From positions 3,844,001-3,908,000 of the forward strand of contig NZ_CP065958.1 in NCBI RefSeq assembly GCF_041270065.1: DNA of 64,000 nucleotides, in the 5' to 3' direction. The translations under genes and the position numbers were made by a program. This stretch comes from Streptomyces fradiae. Lineage in GTDB: Bacteria > Actinomycetota > Actinomycetes > Streptomycetales > Streptomycetaceae. Below are positions 1-7,864 of this stretch, piece after piece; within the stretch, counting starts at the first letter, position 1, and every line of letters begins with the position of its first letter. The notes beneath the pieces were generated by a model, which worked only from the letters and a program-made list of their open reading frames with translations, had not been told where the DNA came from and made no database searches.

Positions 1-512
1 AAGAAGATGAGGACGAGGGCGAGGGCGGCGGTGGCCATCATCTGGCCGACCACGCTGAGCCCGGAGATCACCCCGGAGGCCGCCGTCCCGCCGAACTTCG
101 CGAGGAGCTGCTTCGCGTTCTCGGCGAGGTCGTCGAGCGAGGTGCCGGCCGCGCCGAAGTGCTTGGCGATGTCCTGGGCGGCCTGCCGCAGCGAGTCGAC
201 GATCTGGGCGCCGGTGTCGACGAGGGCGGCGACGACGACGTACGTGGCTCCGCCCACCACCGCGAGCACGGCGAGCACGGTCAGCCCGGCGGCCAGCGAC
301 TTCTGCACCTTCATGCGCAGCAGCCGCCGGTGGAGCGGGCCGAGGAGCGCGGTGCCGAGCAGGGCGAGCAGGGCCGGGGTCACCGCCGTCTTGAAGACCA
401 CGCACAGCCAGACGAAGACGGCCGCGACCCCGGCGACGAGCAGCGCGACGCCGCACCAGGCGGCGGTGCGGCGGGCGCCTTCGGGCAGCAGCGGGCGTGC
501 TTCGGCGGGCAT
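1..512 (-). CDS. AI-2E family transporter (PerM-like), N-terminal part
   Basis: Reading leftward from an ATG at 512 gives an open frame that runs off the window edge, so only the first 170 or so residues are visible. They show an Arg-rich cytoplasmic start, a double hydrophobic block (about residues 15-45), another membrane segment after KVQKSLAAG (about 70-90), then a long amphipathic stretch with the region DTGAQIVDSLRQAAQDI and AENAKQLLAKFGG. It ends in a further hydrophobic run at the edge. This order (two to three membrane helices, then a large soluble-looking helical segment) is typical of the N-terminal half of the AI-2E/PerM exporter family. The substrate cannot be told from the sequence. 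The gene downstream on the same strand is outside the window. The family call rests on topology and general resemblance, so confidence is moderate. Confidence 0.7.
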   Translation of the reverse strand, partial: MPAEARPLLPEGARRTAAWCGVALLVAGVAAVFVWLCVVFKTAVTPALLALLGTALLGPLHRRLLRMKVQKSLAAGLTVLAVLAVVGGATYVVVAALVDTGAQIVDSLRQAAQDIAKHFGAAGTSLDDLAENAKQLLAKFGGTAASGVISGLSVVGQMMATAALALVLIF

Positions 513-604
513 GGACCCACCGGACCACGGCGCCCGGCGTGTCGTCGCGCGCTGCCGGGCCGTACGGGTGACGCCGTGTCAGGCCCCCGGACGTAGGACG
601 CGGA

Positions 605-647
605 GACGGTACGGGGACGAGAGCGGCGCCCTCGTCCCCGTACCGTC
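605..647 (-). terminator. Hairpin terminator after the pirin gene
   Basis: A perfect 17-bp inverted repeat (605-621 pairs with 631-647) with a 9-nt loop lies 15 bases beyond the pirin stop codon. There is no U-tract, as is common in Streptomyces. It separates pirin from the AI-2E transporter gene transcribed in the same direction. Confidence 0.75.
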
Positions 648-661
648 GTCGCTGACAAGCC

Positions 662-1624
662 CTACTCGCCCATCCCGTGCACCGCCGGGATCGTGCCGAG
701 CCGGCCCGCCTGGAAGTCCTCGAAGGCCTGGCGGAGTTCGGCCTGGGTGTTCATGACGAACGGGCCGTAGTGCGCCATGGGCTCGCGGATCGGCTGCCCG
801 CCCAGGAGCACGACCTCCAGGTCCGGGGTGTTCCCGTCCTGCTTCTCGTCGGCGCGCACGGTGAGCGCCCCGCCCTTGCCGAAGACGGCCGTCTGGCCCA
901 TGTGGACCGGGCGCCGGTCGGCGCCGACGGTGCCGCGGCCGGCCAGGACGTACGCGAGGCCGTTGAAGTCCTCGCGCCACGGCAGGTTGATCTCGGCGCC
1001 GGGGCGGATGGTCGCGTGGATCATCGTGATCGGGGTGTGGGTGATGCCCGGGCCCTGGTGCCCGTCCAGCTCGCCGGCGATGACGCGGAGCAGCGCGCCG
1101 CCGTCGGGCGTGGTGAGCAGCTGGACCTGGCCGCCGCGGATGTCCTGGTAGCGGGGGGCCATCATCTTGTCGCTCGCCGGCAGGTTCACCCACAGCTGGA
1201 GGCCGTGGAAGAGGCCGCCGCTGACGACGAGGTGCTCCGGCGGGGCCTCGATGTGGAGCAGGCCCGAGCCGGCGGTCATCCACTGGGTGTCGCCGTTGGT
1301 GATGGTGCCGCCACCGCCCTGCGAGTCCTTGTGGTCGAAGATCCCGTCGATGATGTAGGTGACGGTCTCGAAGCCGCGGTGCGGGTGCCAGGGCGTGCCC
1401 TTGGGCTCGCCCGGCGCGTACTCCACCTCGCCCATCTGGTCCATCATGATGAACGGGTCGAGGTACTGGTAGTTGATGCCCGCGAAGGCGCGGCGCACGG
1501 GGAAGCCCTCGCCCTCGAAGCCCTGCGGGGCCGTGGTCACGGCGAGCACCGGGCGGGCGACGGCGTCGGCGGCGGCGCTGACGCGGGGCAGGGTGAGCGG
1601 GTTCTCGACAGTCACGGCGGGCAT
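662..1624 (-). CDS. Pirin family protein
   Basis: The 320-residue product is a bicupin of the pirin family, non-haem metal proteins whose bacterial members include quercetinase-like enzymes and redox-sensing regulators. The N-terminal cupin carries the signature HPHRGFETVTYIIDG, followed by the TNGDTQWMTAGSGLLHIE segment that supplies the remaining metal ligands. The C-terminal cupin is more degenerate, as usual. The ATG at 1624 is preferred over an upstream in-frame GTG because AAGGAGG lies 7-8 bases before it. The gene stands alone between its own hairpin and the SseB terminator. An imperfect palindrome at 1684-1699 in its promoter could be a repressor site. The family is certain; the substrate or partner is unknown. 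Confidence 0.9.
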   Translation of the reverse strand: MPAVTVENPLTLPRVSAAADAVARPVLAVTTAPQGFEGEGFPVRRAFAGINYQYLDPFIMMDQMGEVEYAPGEPKGTPWHPHRGFETVTYIIDGIFDHKDSQGGGGTITNGDTQWMTAGSGLLHIEAPPEHLVVSGGLFHGLQLWVNLPASDKMMAPRYQDIRGGQVQLLTTPDGGALLRVIAGELDGHQGPGITHTPITMIHATIRPGAEINLPWREDFNGLAYVLAGRGTVGADRRPVHMGQTAVFGKGGALTVRADEKQDGNTPDLEVVLLGGQPIREPMAHYGPFVMNTQAELRQAFEDFQAGRLGTIPAVHGMGE

Positions 1625-1683
1625 GGCGGGACCTCCTTGGACACGCACCTTCGTGGGTACGGGGCACGTTGTACGACCACTTT

Positions 1684-1699
1684 AGTTGAATGCTGAACT
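1684..1699. promoter_or_regulatory. Imperfect palindrome in the pirin promoter
   Basis: AGTTGAATGCTGAACT is a 16-bp imperfect inverted repeat (arms AGTTnA and TnAACT) about 60-75 bases upstream of the pirin start. It has the size and symmetry of a MarR-type operator, but no adjacent regulator gene supports that, so the role is inferred. Confidence 0.35.
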
Positions 1700-1721
1700 T
1701 CCTGCCACCCGGAACGCGAAA

Positions 1722-1747
1722 CGCCCGGGAGGAATTCCTCCCGGGCG
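1722..1747 (-). terminator. 26-bp perfect palindrome, terminator of the SseB gene
   Basis: CGCCCGGGAGGAA is followed immediately by its exact reverse complement at 1735-1747. It sits 30 bases beyond the SseB stop codon and upstream of the pirin promoter. It is best read as a Rho-independent type hairpin for the SseB transcript. Confidence 0.75.
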
Positions 1748-1776
1748 CTCTCGCCTACGCCAGACACGAGCCTGGC

Positions 1777-2301
1777 TCAGCCGTACATCCGCCGCATCGC
1801 GTAGTCGACCATCTGCTCCACGGCCTTGGCGTCGAAGACCATCCGGTGGTCGCCCTCCATGTCGAGGACGAAGCCGTAGCCGGTCGGGAGCAGGTCGATC
1901 ACCTCGGCGCCGGTGATCACGAAGTACTTGGACTCCTTGCCCGCGTACCGCCGCAGCTCCTTCAGCGTGGTGAACATCGGGATCACCGGCTGCTGGGTGT
2001 TGTGCAGCGCCAGGAAGCCGGGGTTGTCGCCGCGCGGGCAGTAGACCTTGGAGGTCGCGAAGATCTGCTGGAAGTCCTCGGCCGCCAGCTGCCCGGTCGT
2101 GAAGGCGCGCACCGCGTCCGCGAGCGAGGGCGGCGACGGCTCGGGGTAGAGGGGCTGCTGCTGGGCGTAACCGCCCTGCATGCCACCCTGCATGCCGCCC
2201 TGCATGCCCTGCTGCATGCCGGGCTGGGCGTACTGCCCCTGCCCCTGCTGCGGCTGCGCGTACTGCTGCTGGGCACCCGGGTTCTGCTCGTAGCCGTACA
2301 T
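1777..2301 (-). CDS. SseB family protein with Gln/Gly-rich N-terminus
   Basis: The 174-residue product has a low-complexity start (about residues 1-55) rich in Tyr, Gln, Gly and Met, including three MQGG units. It is followed by an SseB N-terminal-type domain (about 60-174) with the typical PMFTTLKELRRYAG core and a VLDMEGDHRMVFD strand. Members of this family in actinobacteria are small cytoplasmic proteins of unknown role, sometimes linked to secretion. The disordered start resembles the Pro/Gln-rich tails of actinobacterial envelope-associated proteins, but there is no signal peptide. The start is the only ATG before the repeats. The gene is monocistronic with a strong downstream palindrome. 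Confidence 0.8.
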   Translation of the reverse strand: MYGYEQNPGAQQQYAQPQQGQGQYAQPGMQQGMQGGMQGGMQGGYAQQQPLYPEPSPPSLADAVRAFTTGQLAAEDFQQIFATSKVYCPRGDNPGFLALHNTQQPVIPMFTTLKELRRYAGKESKYFVITGAEVIDLLPTGYGFVLDMEGDHRMVFDAKAVEQMVDYAMRRMYG

Positions 2302-2373
2302 GGTCAGAGGGTATCGAGCCGGCGGGGCGGGGTGCGGCCCGCGTCACAGATGTCCGGAAAGGGGTTGCCGTTA

Positions 2374-2422
2374 TTACCGGTGGGTAGCATCATGGAGAAG
2401 AGCATGAGCTACTCATGAGTAG
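2374..2422. promoter_or_regulatory. Tandem inverted repeats upstream of the acyl-CoA dehydrogenase
   Basis: Two palindromic elements lie 35 bp apart centre to centre. TTACCGGTGGGTAG (2374-2387) has arms TACC/GGTA, and CTACTCATGAGTAG (2409-2422) is a perfect 14-bp palindrome. They end 55 bases before the ATG at 2477. Both share the outline TAC-N6-GTA, as expected for two copies of one dimeric operator, probably for a TetR-type fatty-acid regulator encoded elsewhere. Confidence 0.5.
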
Positions 2423-2476
2423 TAGCGGTGCGAGTACGAGGTCCTTCCCTCCCCGAGCCTTTACGGAGCCGTCGCC

Positions 2477-4306
2477 ATGGGGCACTACAAGTCGAATCTC
2501 CGCGACATCGAGTTCAACCTCTTCGAGGTGCTCGGCCGCGACAAGGTGTACGGCAGCGGTCCGTTCGAGGAGATGGACGTCGAGACCGCCAAGAGCATCC
2601 TGGACGAGATCCGCCGCCTCGCCGAGAACGAGCTGGCCGAGTCCTTCGCCGACGCCGACCGCAACCCGCCGGTCTTCGACCCGGAGACCAACACGGCCCC
2701 GGTCCCGGCCTCCTTCAAGAACTCGTACAACGCCTTCATGGAGTCCGAGTACTGGCGTCTGGGCATCCCGGAGGAGATCGGCGGCACCGTCTCCCCGCGC
2801 TCGCTCATCTGGGCCTACGCGGAGCTGCTGCTCGGCTCGAACCCGGCCATCTGGATGTACTCCTCCGGCCCGGCGTTCGCCGGCATCCTCTTCAACGAGG
2901 GCAACGAGGCGCAGAAGAAGGTCGCGAAGATCGCGGTCGACAAGCGCTGGGGCTCCACCATGGTGCTCACCGAGCCCGACGCGGGCTCGGACGTCGGCGC
3001 CGGCCGCACCAAGGCGATCCAGCAGGAGGACGGCTCCTGGCACATCGAGGGCGTGAAGCGCTTCATCACCTCCGGTGAGCACGACATGGAGGAGAACATC
3101 CTCCACTACGTCCTCGCCCGCCCCGAGGGTGCCGGCCCCGGCACCAAGGGCCTCTCCCTCTTCCTCGTCCCGAAGTACGAGTTCGACTGGGAGACCGGCG
3201 AGCTCGGCGCCCGCAACGGCGTCTACGCCACCAACGTCGAGCACAAGATGGGCCTCAAGGCCTCCAACACGTGCGAGATGACCTTCGGCGACAAGCACCC
3301 CGCCAAGGGCTGGCTGATCGGCGACAAGCACGACGGCATCCGCCAGATGTTCCTCATCATCGAGTTCGCCCGCATGATGGTCGGCACGAAGGCGATCTCC
3401 ACCCTCTCCACGGGCTACCTCAACGCCCTGGAGTACGCCAAGGAGCGCGTCCAGGGCACCGACCTGGCCGACTTCATGGACAAGACCGCCCCCAAGGTCA
3501 CCATCACGCACCACCCGGACGTCCGCCGCTCGCTGATGACGCAGAAGGCGTACGCCGAGGGCATGCGCTCCCTCGTCCTCTACACGGCCTCCGTGCAGGA
3601 CGCGATCCAGGTCGCGGAGGCGGCCGGCGAGGACGCCAAGGCGCTGCACGGCCTGAACGACCTGCTGCTCCCGATCGTCAAGGGCTACGGCTCCGAGAAG
3701 GGTTACGAGCAGCTCGCGCAGTCGCTCCAGACCTTCGGCGGCTCCGGCTTCCTGCAGGAGTACCCGATCGAGCAGTACATCCGGGACTCCAAGATCGACA
3801 CCCTCTACGAGGGCACCACCGCCATCCAGGGCCAGGACTTCTTCTTCCGGAAGATCGTCCGCGACCAGGGTGCCTCCCTGAACGCGCTGGCCGAGGAGAT
3901 CAAGAAGTTCCTCGCGGTCGGCACCGGCGGCGAGGAGCTGGCCGGCGCCCGCGACGCGCTCGCCAAGGCGGCCGTCGACCTGGAGGGCATCGTCGGCGTC
4001 ATGCTGACCGACCTCACCGCCACCGGCGAGGACGTCAAGAACATCTACAAGGTCGGGCTCAACACCACCCGCCTGCTGCTCGCCTCCGGCGACGTGGTCG
4101 TCGGCTACCTGCTCCTCAAGGGCGCGGCCGTGGCCGCCGAGAAGCTGGCCGCCGGCGCCTCCGGCAAGGACGTCGCGTTCTACCAGGGCAAGATCGCGGC
4201 CGCGAAGTTCTTCGCCGCCAACGTCCTGCCGGGCGTCTCCGCCGAGCGCGTGCTCGCCGAGGCCGTGGACCGCGGCCTGATGGACCTGGACGAGGCCGCG
4301 TTCTAA
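2477..4306 (+). CDS. Large acyl-CoA dehydrogenase (FadE type)
   Basis: The 609-residue flavoprotein belongs to the long acyl-CoA dehydrogenase group that carries extra N- and C-terminal domains. An N-terminal extension (residues 1-40, starting [18 protein letters not shown]) precedes the helical N-domain. The middle beta domain has the flavin-contact motif [14 protein letters not shown], and the C-terminal helical domain includes [20 protein letters not shown] and [13 protein letters not shown]. The last 130 residues form the additional C-terminal domain. It should catalyse the FAD-dependent first step of beta-oxidation in the cytoplasm; chain-length preference cannot be read. The ATG at 2477 matches the family start. 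It is monocistronic and preceded by two operator-like palindromes. Confidence 0.93.
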   Translation: MGHYKSNLRDIEFNLFEVLGRDKVYGSGPFEEMDVETAKSILDEIRRLAENELAESFADADRNPPVFDPETNTAPVPASFKNSYNAFMESEYWRLGIPEEIGGTVSPRSLIWAYAELLLGSNPAIWMYSSGPAFAGILFNEGNEAQKKVAKIAVDKRWGSTMVLTEPDAGSDVGAGRTKAIQQEDGSWHIEGVKRFITSGEHDMEENILHYVLARPEGAGPGTKGLSLFLVPKYEFDWETGELGARNGVYATNVEHKMGLKASNTCEMTFGDKHPAKGWLIGDKHDGIRQMFLIIEFARMMVGTKAISTLSTGYLNALEYAKERVQGTDLADFMDKTAPKVTITHHPDVRRSLMTQKAYAEGMRSLVLYTASVQDAIQVAEAAGEDAKALHGLNDLLLPIVKGYGSEKGYEQLAQSLQTFGGSGFLQEYPIEQYIRDSKIDTLYEGTTAIQGQDFFFRKIVRDQGASLNALAEEIKKFLAVGTGGEELAGARDALAKAAVDLEGIVGVMLTDLTATGEDVKNIYKVGLNTTRLLLASGDVVVGYLLLKGAAVAAEKLAAGASGKDVAFYQGKIAAAKFFAANVLPGVSAERVLAEAVDRGLMDLDEAAF

Positions 4307-4506
4307 GTACCGCACAGGTACGCGACCTCGCTCCGTACAGGAACGGCTCGCTCCCGGGGAGGGGGGCGGGCCGTTCCGCTTTTCGCCGGGTGCGTGCTCC
4401 GCTTTTGCCGGGTGCGTATTCCGCCCCGTACGCCCTCCGGACAACGGTCCGGACAAGGGTCCGGTACCCCGAGTCCGTATTCCGAGACATGCGTAAGGTG
4501 AACGGC

Positions 4507-5805
4507 ATGAGTAGCGCACCTTCCCGCTTCGACCGCGGCCACACCGATGACCTCATGACCTTCCTGGCGGCCTCGCCGTCGCCGTACCACGTGGTGGCCA
4601 ACGCGGCCGGGCGACTGGAGAAGGCCGGCTTCCGCAAGGTCGAGGAGACCGACGCCTGGGACGGGACGTCCGGCGGGAAGTACGTGATCCGCGGCGGCGC
4701 GATCATCGCGTGGTACGTGCCGGAGGGCGCCGCCCCGCACACCCCCTTCCGGATCGTCGGCGCGCACACCGACTCGCCGAACCTGCGGGTCAAGCCGCAG
4801 CCCGACTTCGGCCGCGAGGGCTGGCGCCAGATCGCCGTCGAGATCTACGGCGGACCGCTGCTCAACAGCTGGCTCGACCGCGACCTGGGCCTGGCCGGCC
4901 GGCTCACCCTCCGGGACGGAAGCACGCACCTGGTGAACGTGGACCGGCCGCTGCTGCGCGTGCCGCAGCTCGCCATCCACCTGGACCGCCAGGTCAACGA
5001 GGGCATGAAGCTGGAGCGCCAGCGCCACATGCAGCCCATCTGGGGCCTGGGCGAGGTCCACGAGGGAGACCTCGTGTCGTTCGTCGCCGAGGAGGCGGGC
5101 GTCGACGCCGAGGACGTGGCGGGCTGGGACCTGATGGTGCACGCCCTGGAGGCCCCCGCCTACCTGGGCCGCGACCGCGAGCTGCTCGCCGGCCCGCGCA
5201 TGGACAACCTCATCTCGGTGCACGCCTGCGTCGCCGCGCTCACCGCCGCCGTGGCGCGGGACGGCGCCGCCCTCCCGTACATCCCGGTCCTCGCCGCCTT
5301 CGACCACGAGGAGAACGGCTCGGAGGCCGACACCGGCGCCCACGGCCCGCTGCTCGGGAACGTCCTGGAGCGCTCGGTGTACGCGCGGGGCGGCGGTTAC
5401 GAGGACAAGGCGCGGGCCCTCGCCGGCTCGGTCTGCCTCTCCTCCGACGTCGGCCACGCCGTGCACCCCAACTACAGCGAGCGCCACGACCCGACGCACC
5501 ACCCGCGCCCCAACGGCGGCCCGATCCTCAAGGTGAACGTCAACCAGCGCTACGCGACCGACGGCAGCGGCCGCGCCGTGTTCGCCACCGCCTGCGAGAA
5601 GGCGGGCGTGCCCTGGCAGTCCTTCGTCTCCAACAACGACATGCCGTGCGGCACGACGATCGGCCCGATCACCGCCGCCCGCCACGGCATCGCGACCGTC
5701 GACATCGGCGTGGCCTGCCTGTCGATGCACAGCGCCCGCGAACTGTGCGGCGCGGAGGACCCGCACCACCTGGCGAACGCGCTGCTGGCGTTCCTGGAGG
5801 GCTGA
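4507..5805 (+). CDS. M18 family metallo-aminopeptidase
   Basis: The 432-residue enzyme is a dinuclear-zinc aminopeptidase of the M18 family (aspartyl aminopeptidase-like), which removes N-terminal, often acidic, residues from peptides in the cytoplasm. Zinc ligands and catalytic residues sit in recognisable blocks: GAHTDSPNLRVKP near residue 85, DHEENGSEADTGAHGP near 270, LSSDVGHAVHPN near 315, and the C-terminal GVACLSMHSARE. The length is normal for the family. The ATG at 4507 was chosen because AAGGTG lies 7 bases upstream; another in-frame ATG at 4489 lacks a ribosome-binding site. A very strong hairpin follows the stop. Confidence 0.93.
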   Translation: MSSAPSRFDRGHTDDLMTFLAASPSPYHVVANAAGRLEKAGFRKVEETDAWDGTSGGKYVIRGGAIIAWYVPEGAAPHTPFRIVGAHTDSPNLRVKPQPDFGREGWRQIAVEIYGGPLLNSWLDRDLGLAGRLTLRDGSTHLVNVDRPLLRVPQLAIHLDRQVNEGMKLERQRHMQPIWGLGEVHEGDLVSFVAEEAGVDAEDVAGWDLMVHALEAPAYLGRDRELLAGPRMDNLISVHACVAALTAAVARDGAALPYIPVLAAFDHEENGSEADTGAHGPLLGNVLERSVYARGGGYEDKARALAGSVCLSSDVGHAVHPNYSERHDPTHHPRPNGGPILKVNVNQRYATDGSGRAVFATACEKAGVPWQSFVSNNDMPCGTTIGPITAARHGIATVDIGVACLSMHSARELCGAEDPHHLANALLAFLEG

Positions 5806-5822
5806 CGCCCGGCGGACAAAAG

Positions 5823-5862
5823 ACGGGTCCGGCCCCTGCCACACGGCAGGGGCCGGACCCGT
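5823..5862. terminator. Bidirectional terminator between convergent genes
   Basis: An 18-bp perfect stem (5823-5840 with 5845-5862) and 4-nt loop is flanked by AAAA on the left and TTT on the right. It lies exactly between the convergent aminopeptidase and NHL/thioredoxin genes, so it can end both transcripts. Confidence 0.9.
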
Positions 5863-5871
5863 TTGCGATGC

Positions 5872-7692
5872 CTAGGCGTCCATCCCCGCGAGGATCAGCG
5901 GGAGCCGGGTCGCGCCGTCGGCCGTGAGGCGGACCGGGACGCCCCAGTCCTGCTGGTGGACGTGGCAGGCCGGGTACTCTCCCCCAGAGCCTTCGGCCTG
6001 GGAGGTACCCCCATCCGGGTCGTCGCAGGACGCGGCCATGGCGGAGACGTGGAGCACGCCCTCCGTCAGGTCCGGGTTCAGCTCCAGCTCGCGGAAGAGG
6101 TCCGTGCCGGTGCCCTCGCCGGCGAGCAGCAGCTCGGGCGGGGTCGAGGAGACCAGCAGCCGGGTGGAGGGCCCGTACCGCTGGTCCAGCTTCTGGCCCT
6201 TCGGTGCCTGGAAGACCACGTCGAGGCGGAGCCGGCCCGGGGCGACGTCGGTGGCCTCGCGCCGGGTGCGGTGGGCGACCGACTCGACCTGGACTGCCTC
6301 CTCCGGCAGCCGGAGCCGGGTGAGCCGGTGCCGGGCGGACTCGACCACCACGACGTCCTCGCCGACGACGACCGCGTCGCTCGGCTCGCGCAGATCGGTG
6401 GCGAGGGTGGTGACCTCGCCGCTCGCCGGGTCGAAGCGGCGCAGGGCGTGGTTGTACGTGTCGGAGACGGCGACCGAGCCGTCGGGCAGCGCGGTCACGC
6501 CGAGCGGGTGCTGGAACAGCGCCTGGTCGGCGGCGCCGTCGCGGTGCCCGAAGTCGAAGAGCCCGGTGCCGACGGCCGTGTGGACGACGTATCCGTCGCC
6601 CTCCGTGTCGATGTAGCGGAGCGCGCTGGTCTCGGAGTCGGCGATCCACAGCCGGTCGGCGGTGGCGGCGAGCCCGGAGGGCTGCGCGAACCAGGCCTCG
6701 GCGGCGGGCCCGTCGACCAGGCCCTCGTTGGTGGTCCCGGCCGCGACCTCGACGGTCCCGGTCTCGGGGTCGTACGTCCAGATCTGGTGCACACCGGCCA
6801 TCGCGATCCACACCTTGCCCTGCCACCAGGCGACGTCCCACGGCGAGGACAGATCGACGTCGAGGGCGGGCCCGGAGGTGGGGGAGCCCTGCCACCACTG
6901 ACGGCCGGTCCCGGCGATCCGCTCGATCGCGCCGCTCTCGGGGTCGAAGGTCTTGAGGGCGTGGTTGACCGTGTCGGCGACCACGACGGTGCCGTCCGGC
7001 AGCAGGGCGAGCCCCTGCGGCTCGCGGAACTCCCCGTCGTCGCCGATCCGCCGTACGACCGTCTCGCCGTCCTCCGCGAGCTCGACGAGCTGGTGCCGGG
7101 TGGTGTCGGAGACGAGGAGGTTCCCGGACGGGAGCAGCACCGTCTTCCCGGGGAACCGCAGATCGGTCGCGACCGGCTCCGGCGGCACGTAGGGCCCGTC
7201 CCCGCGCCGCAGCGTCCCCTTCGCCTCGTGCTCCGCCTCCAGCTCCTCCACGAGGGTCCGGATCGCGTTGGCGTGGCCCTCGCCGGCGTGCTGGGCGACG
7301 ACATACCCCTCGGGGTCGATCACGACGAGCGTCGGCCACGCCCGTACCGCGTACTGCTTCCAGGTCGCCAGCTCCGGGTCGTCCAGCACCGGGTGATGCA
7401 CCTCGTACCGCTCGACGGCGTCGACGACCGCCTGGTGCTCGGCCTCGTGCACGAACTTCGGCGAGTGCACCCCGACGATCACCAGGGTGTCGCGGTGCTT
7501 CTCCTCCAGCTCGCGCAGCTCGTCGAGGACGTGCAGGCAGTTGATGCAGCAGAAGGTCCAGAAATCGAGCAGAACGATCTTGCCCCTCAGGTCCATGAGG
7601 GTCAGATCGTCTCCGCCGGTGTTGAGCCAGCCGCCCTTGCCGATCAGCTCGGGGGCACGGACACGAGCGCGAGCGCGCGGAGAGTCGTTCAT
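5872..7692 (-). CDS. NHL-repeat protein with N-terminal thioredoxin domain
   Basis: The 606-residue protein begins with a thioredoxin/AhpC-like domain (about residues 10-160) containing the redox motif WTFCCINCLHVLDE and the strand IVLLDFW. NHL beta-propeller repeats (about 190-500) follow, recognisable by recurring LPDGTVVVADTVNHALK-like units. A C-terminal domain ends at MDA. No signal peptide is present. Proteins with this layout resemble NHLRC2, whose role is not well defined. About 12 residues near position 580 (DPDGGTSQAEGSGG) are encoded by a palindromic element at 5974-6012 that looks inserted in frame. The ATG at 7692 is the first start after the divergent promoter region. Confidence 0.88.
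   Translation of the reverse strand: MNDSPRARARVRAPELIGKGGWLNTGGDDLTLMDLRGKIVLLDFWTFCCINCLHVLDELRELEEKHRDTLVIVGVHSPKFVHEAEHQAVVDAVERYEVHHPVLDDPELATWKQYAVRAWPTLVVIDPEGYVVAQHAGEGHANAIRTLVEELEAEHEAKGTLRRGDGPYVPPEPVATDLRFPGKTVLLPSGNLLVSDTTRHQLVELAEDGETVVRRIGDDGEFREPQGLALLPDGTVVVADTVNHALKTFDPESGAIERIAGTGRQWWQGSPTSGPALDVDLSSPWDVAWWQGKVWIAMAGVHQIWTYDPETGTVEVAAGTTNEGLVDGPAAEAWFAQPSGLAATADRLWIADSETSALRYIDTEGDGYVVHTAVGTGLFDFGHRDGAADQALFQHPLGVTALPDGSVAVSDTYNHALRRFDPASGEVTTLATDLREPSDAVVVGEDVVVVESARHRLTRLRLPEEAVQVESVAHRTRREATDVAPGRLRLDVVFQAPKGQKLDQRYGPSTRLLVSSTPPELLLAGEGTGTDLFRELELNPDLTEGVLHVSAMAASCDDPDGGTSQAEGSGGEYPACHVHQQDWGVPVRLTADGATRLPLILAGMDA
5974..6012. repeat. Palindromic Streptomyces-type repeat inserted inside a gene
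   Basis: The segment has left arm GTACTCTCCCCCAGAGCC, a TTC loop and right arm GGCCTGGGAGGTACCCCC. It forms an imperfect long hairpin of the kind scattered through Streptomyces genomes. It lies in frame within the NHL/thioredoxin gene and encodes a short Gly/Ser/Glu-rich insert. Its identity as a dispersed repeat is from memory of such elements, not from a search. Confidence 0.5.
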
Positions 7693-7763
7693 GGCTCAAC
7701 TGTGCCGCACGGATCGCCGGACGGGTGAATGCGGGGTCCGGGTGGCGGGACGGGGCGTGTCTT

Positions 7764-7787
7764 GGGGGGTGGGGGTGGGGGCGGGGC
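7764..7787 (+). other. G-quadruplex motif in a divergent promoter region
   Basis: Runs of 6, 5, 5 and 4 G separated by single bases (T, T, C) form a near-ideal G-quadruplex motif. It lies between the divergent NHL/thioredoxin gene and the secreted DUF11-like gene. Structure formation and any effect are inferred. Confidence 0.55.
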
Positions 7788-7864
7788 GGACAGCATGGGG
7801 CGGCGGAACGATCATCCGACTATTCGGCCGTTCGGTTCTTCGGCTGCTGGGAGAGGGAGGCGTC

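Noticed and set aside
7..756. Long plus-strand ORF at the left edge
   Set aside because: It is Arg/Ser/Pro-rich and antisense to the AI-2E and pirin genes, which have clear domains and ribosome-binding sites.
2390..4519. 709-codon minus-strand ORF opposite the acyl-CoA dehydrogenase
   Set aside because: GC-rich antisense shadow; no motif, and the plus strand encodes a well-formed dehydrogenase.
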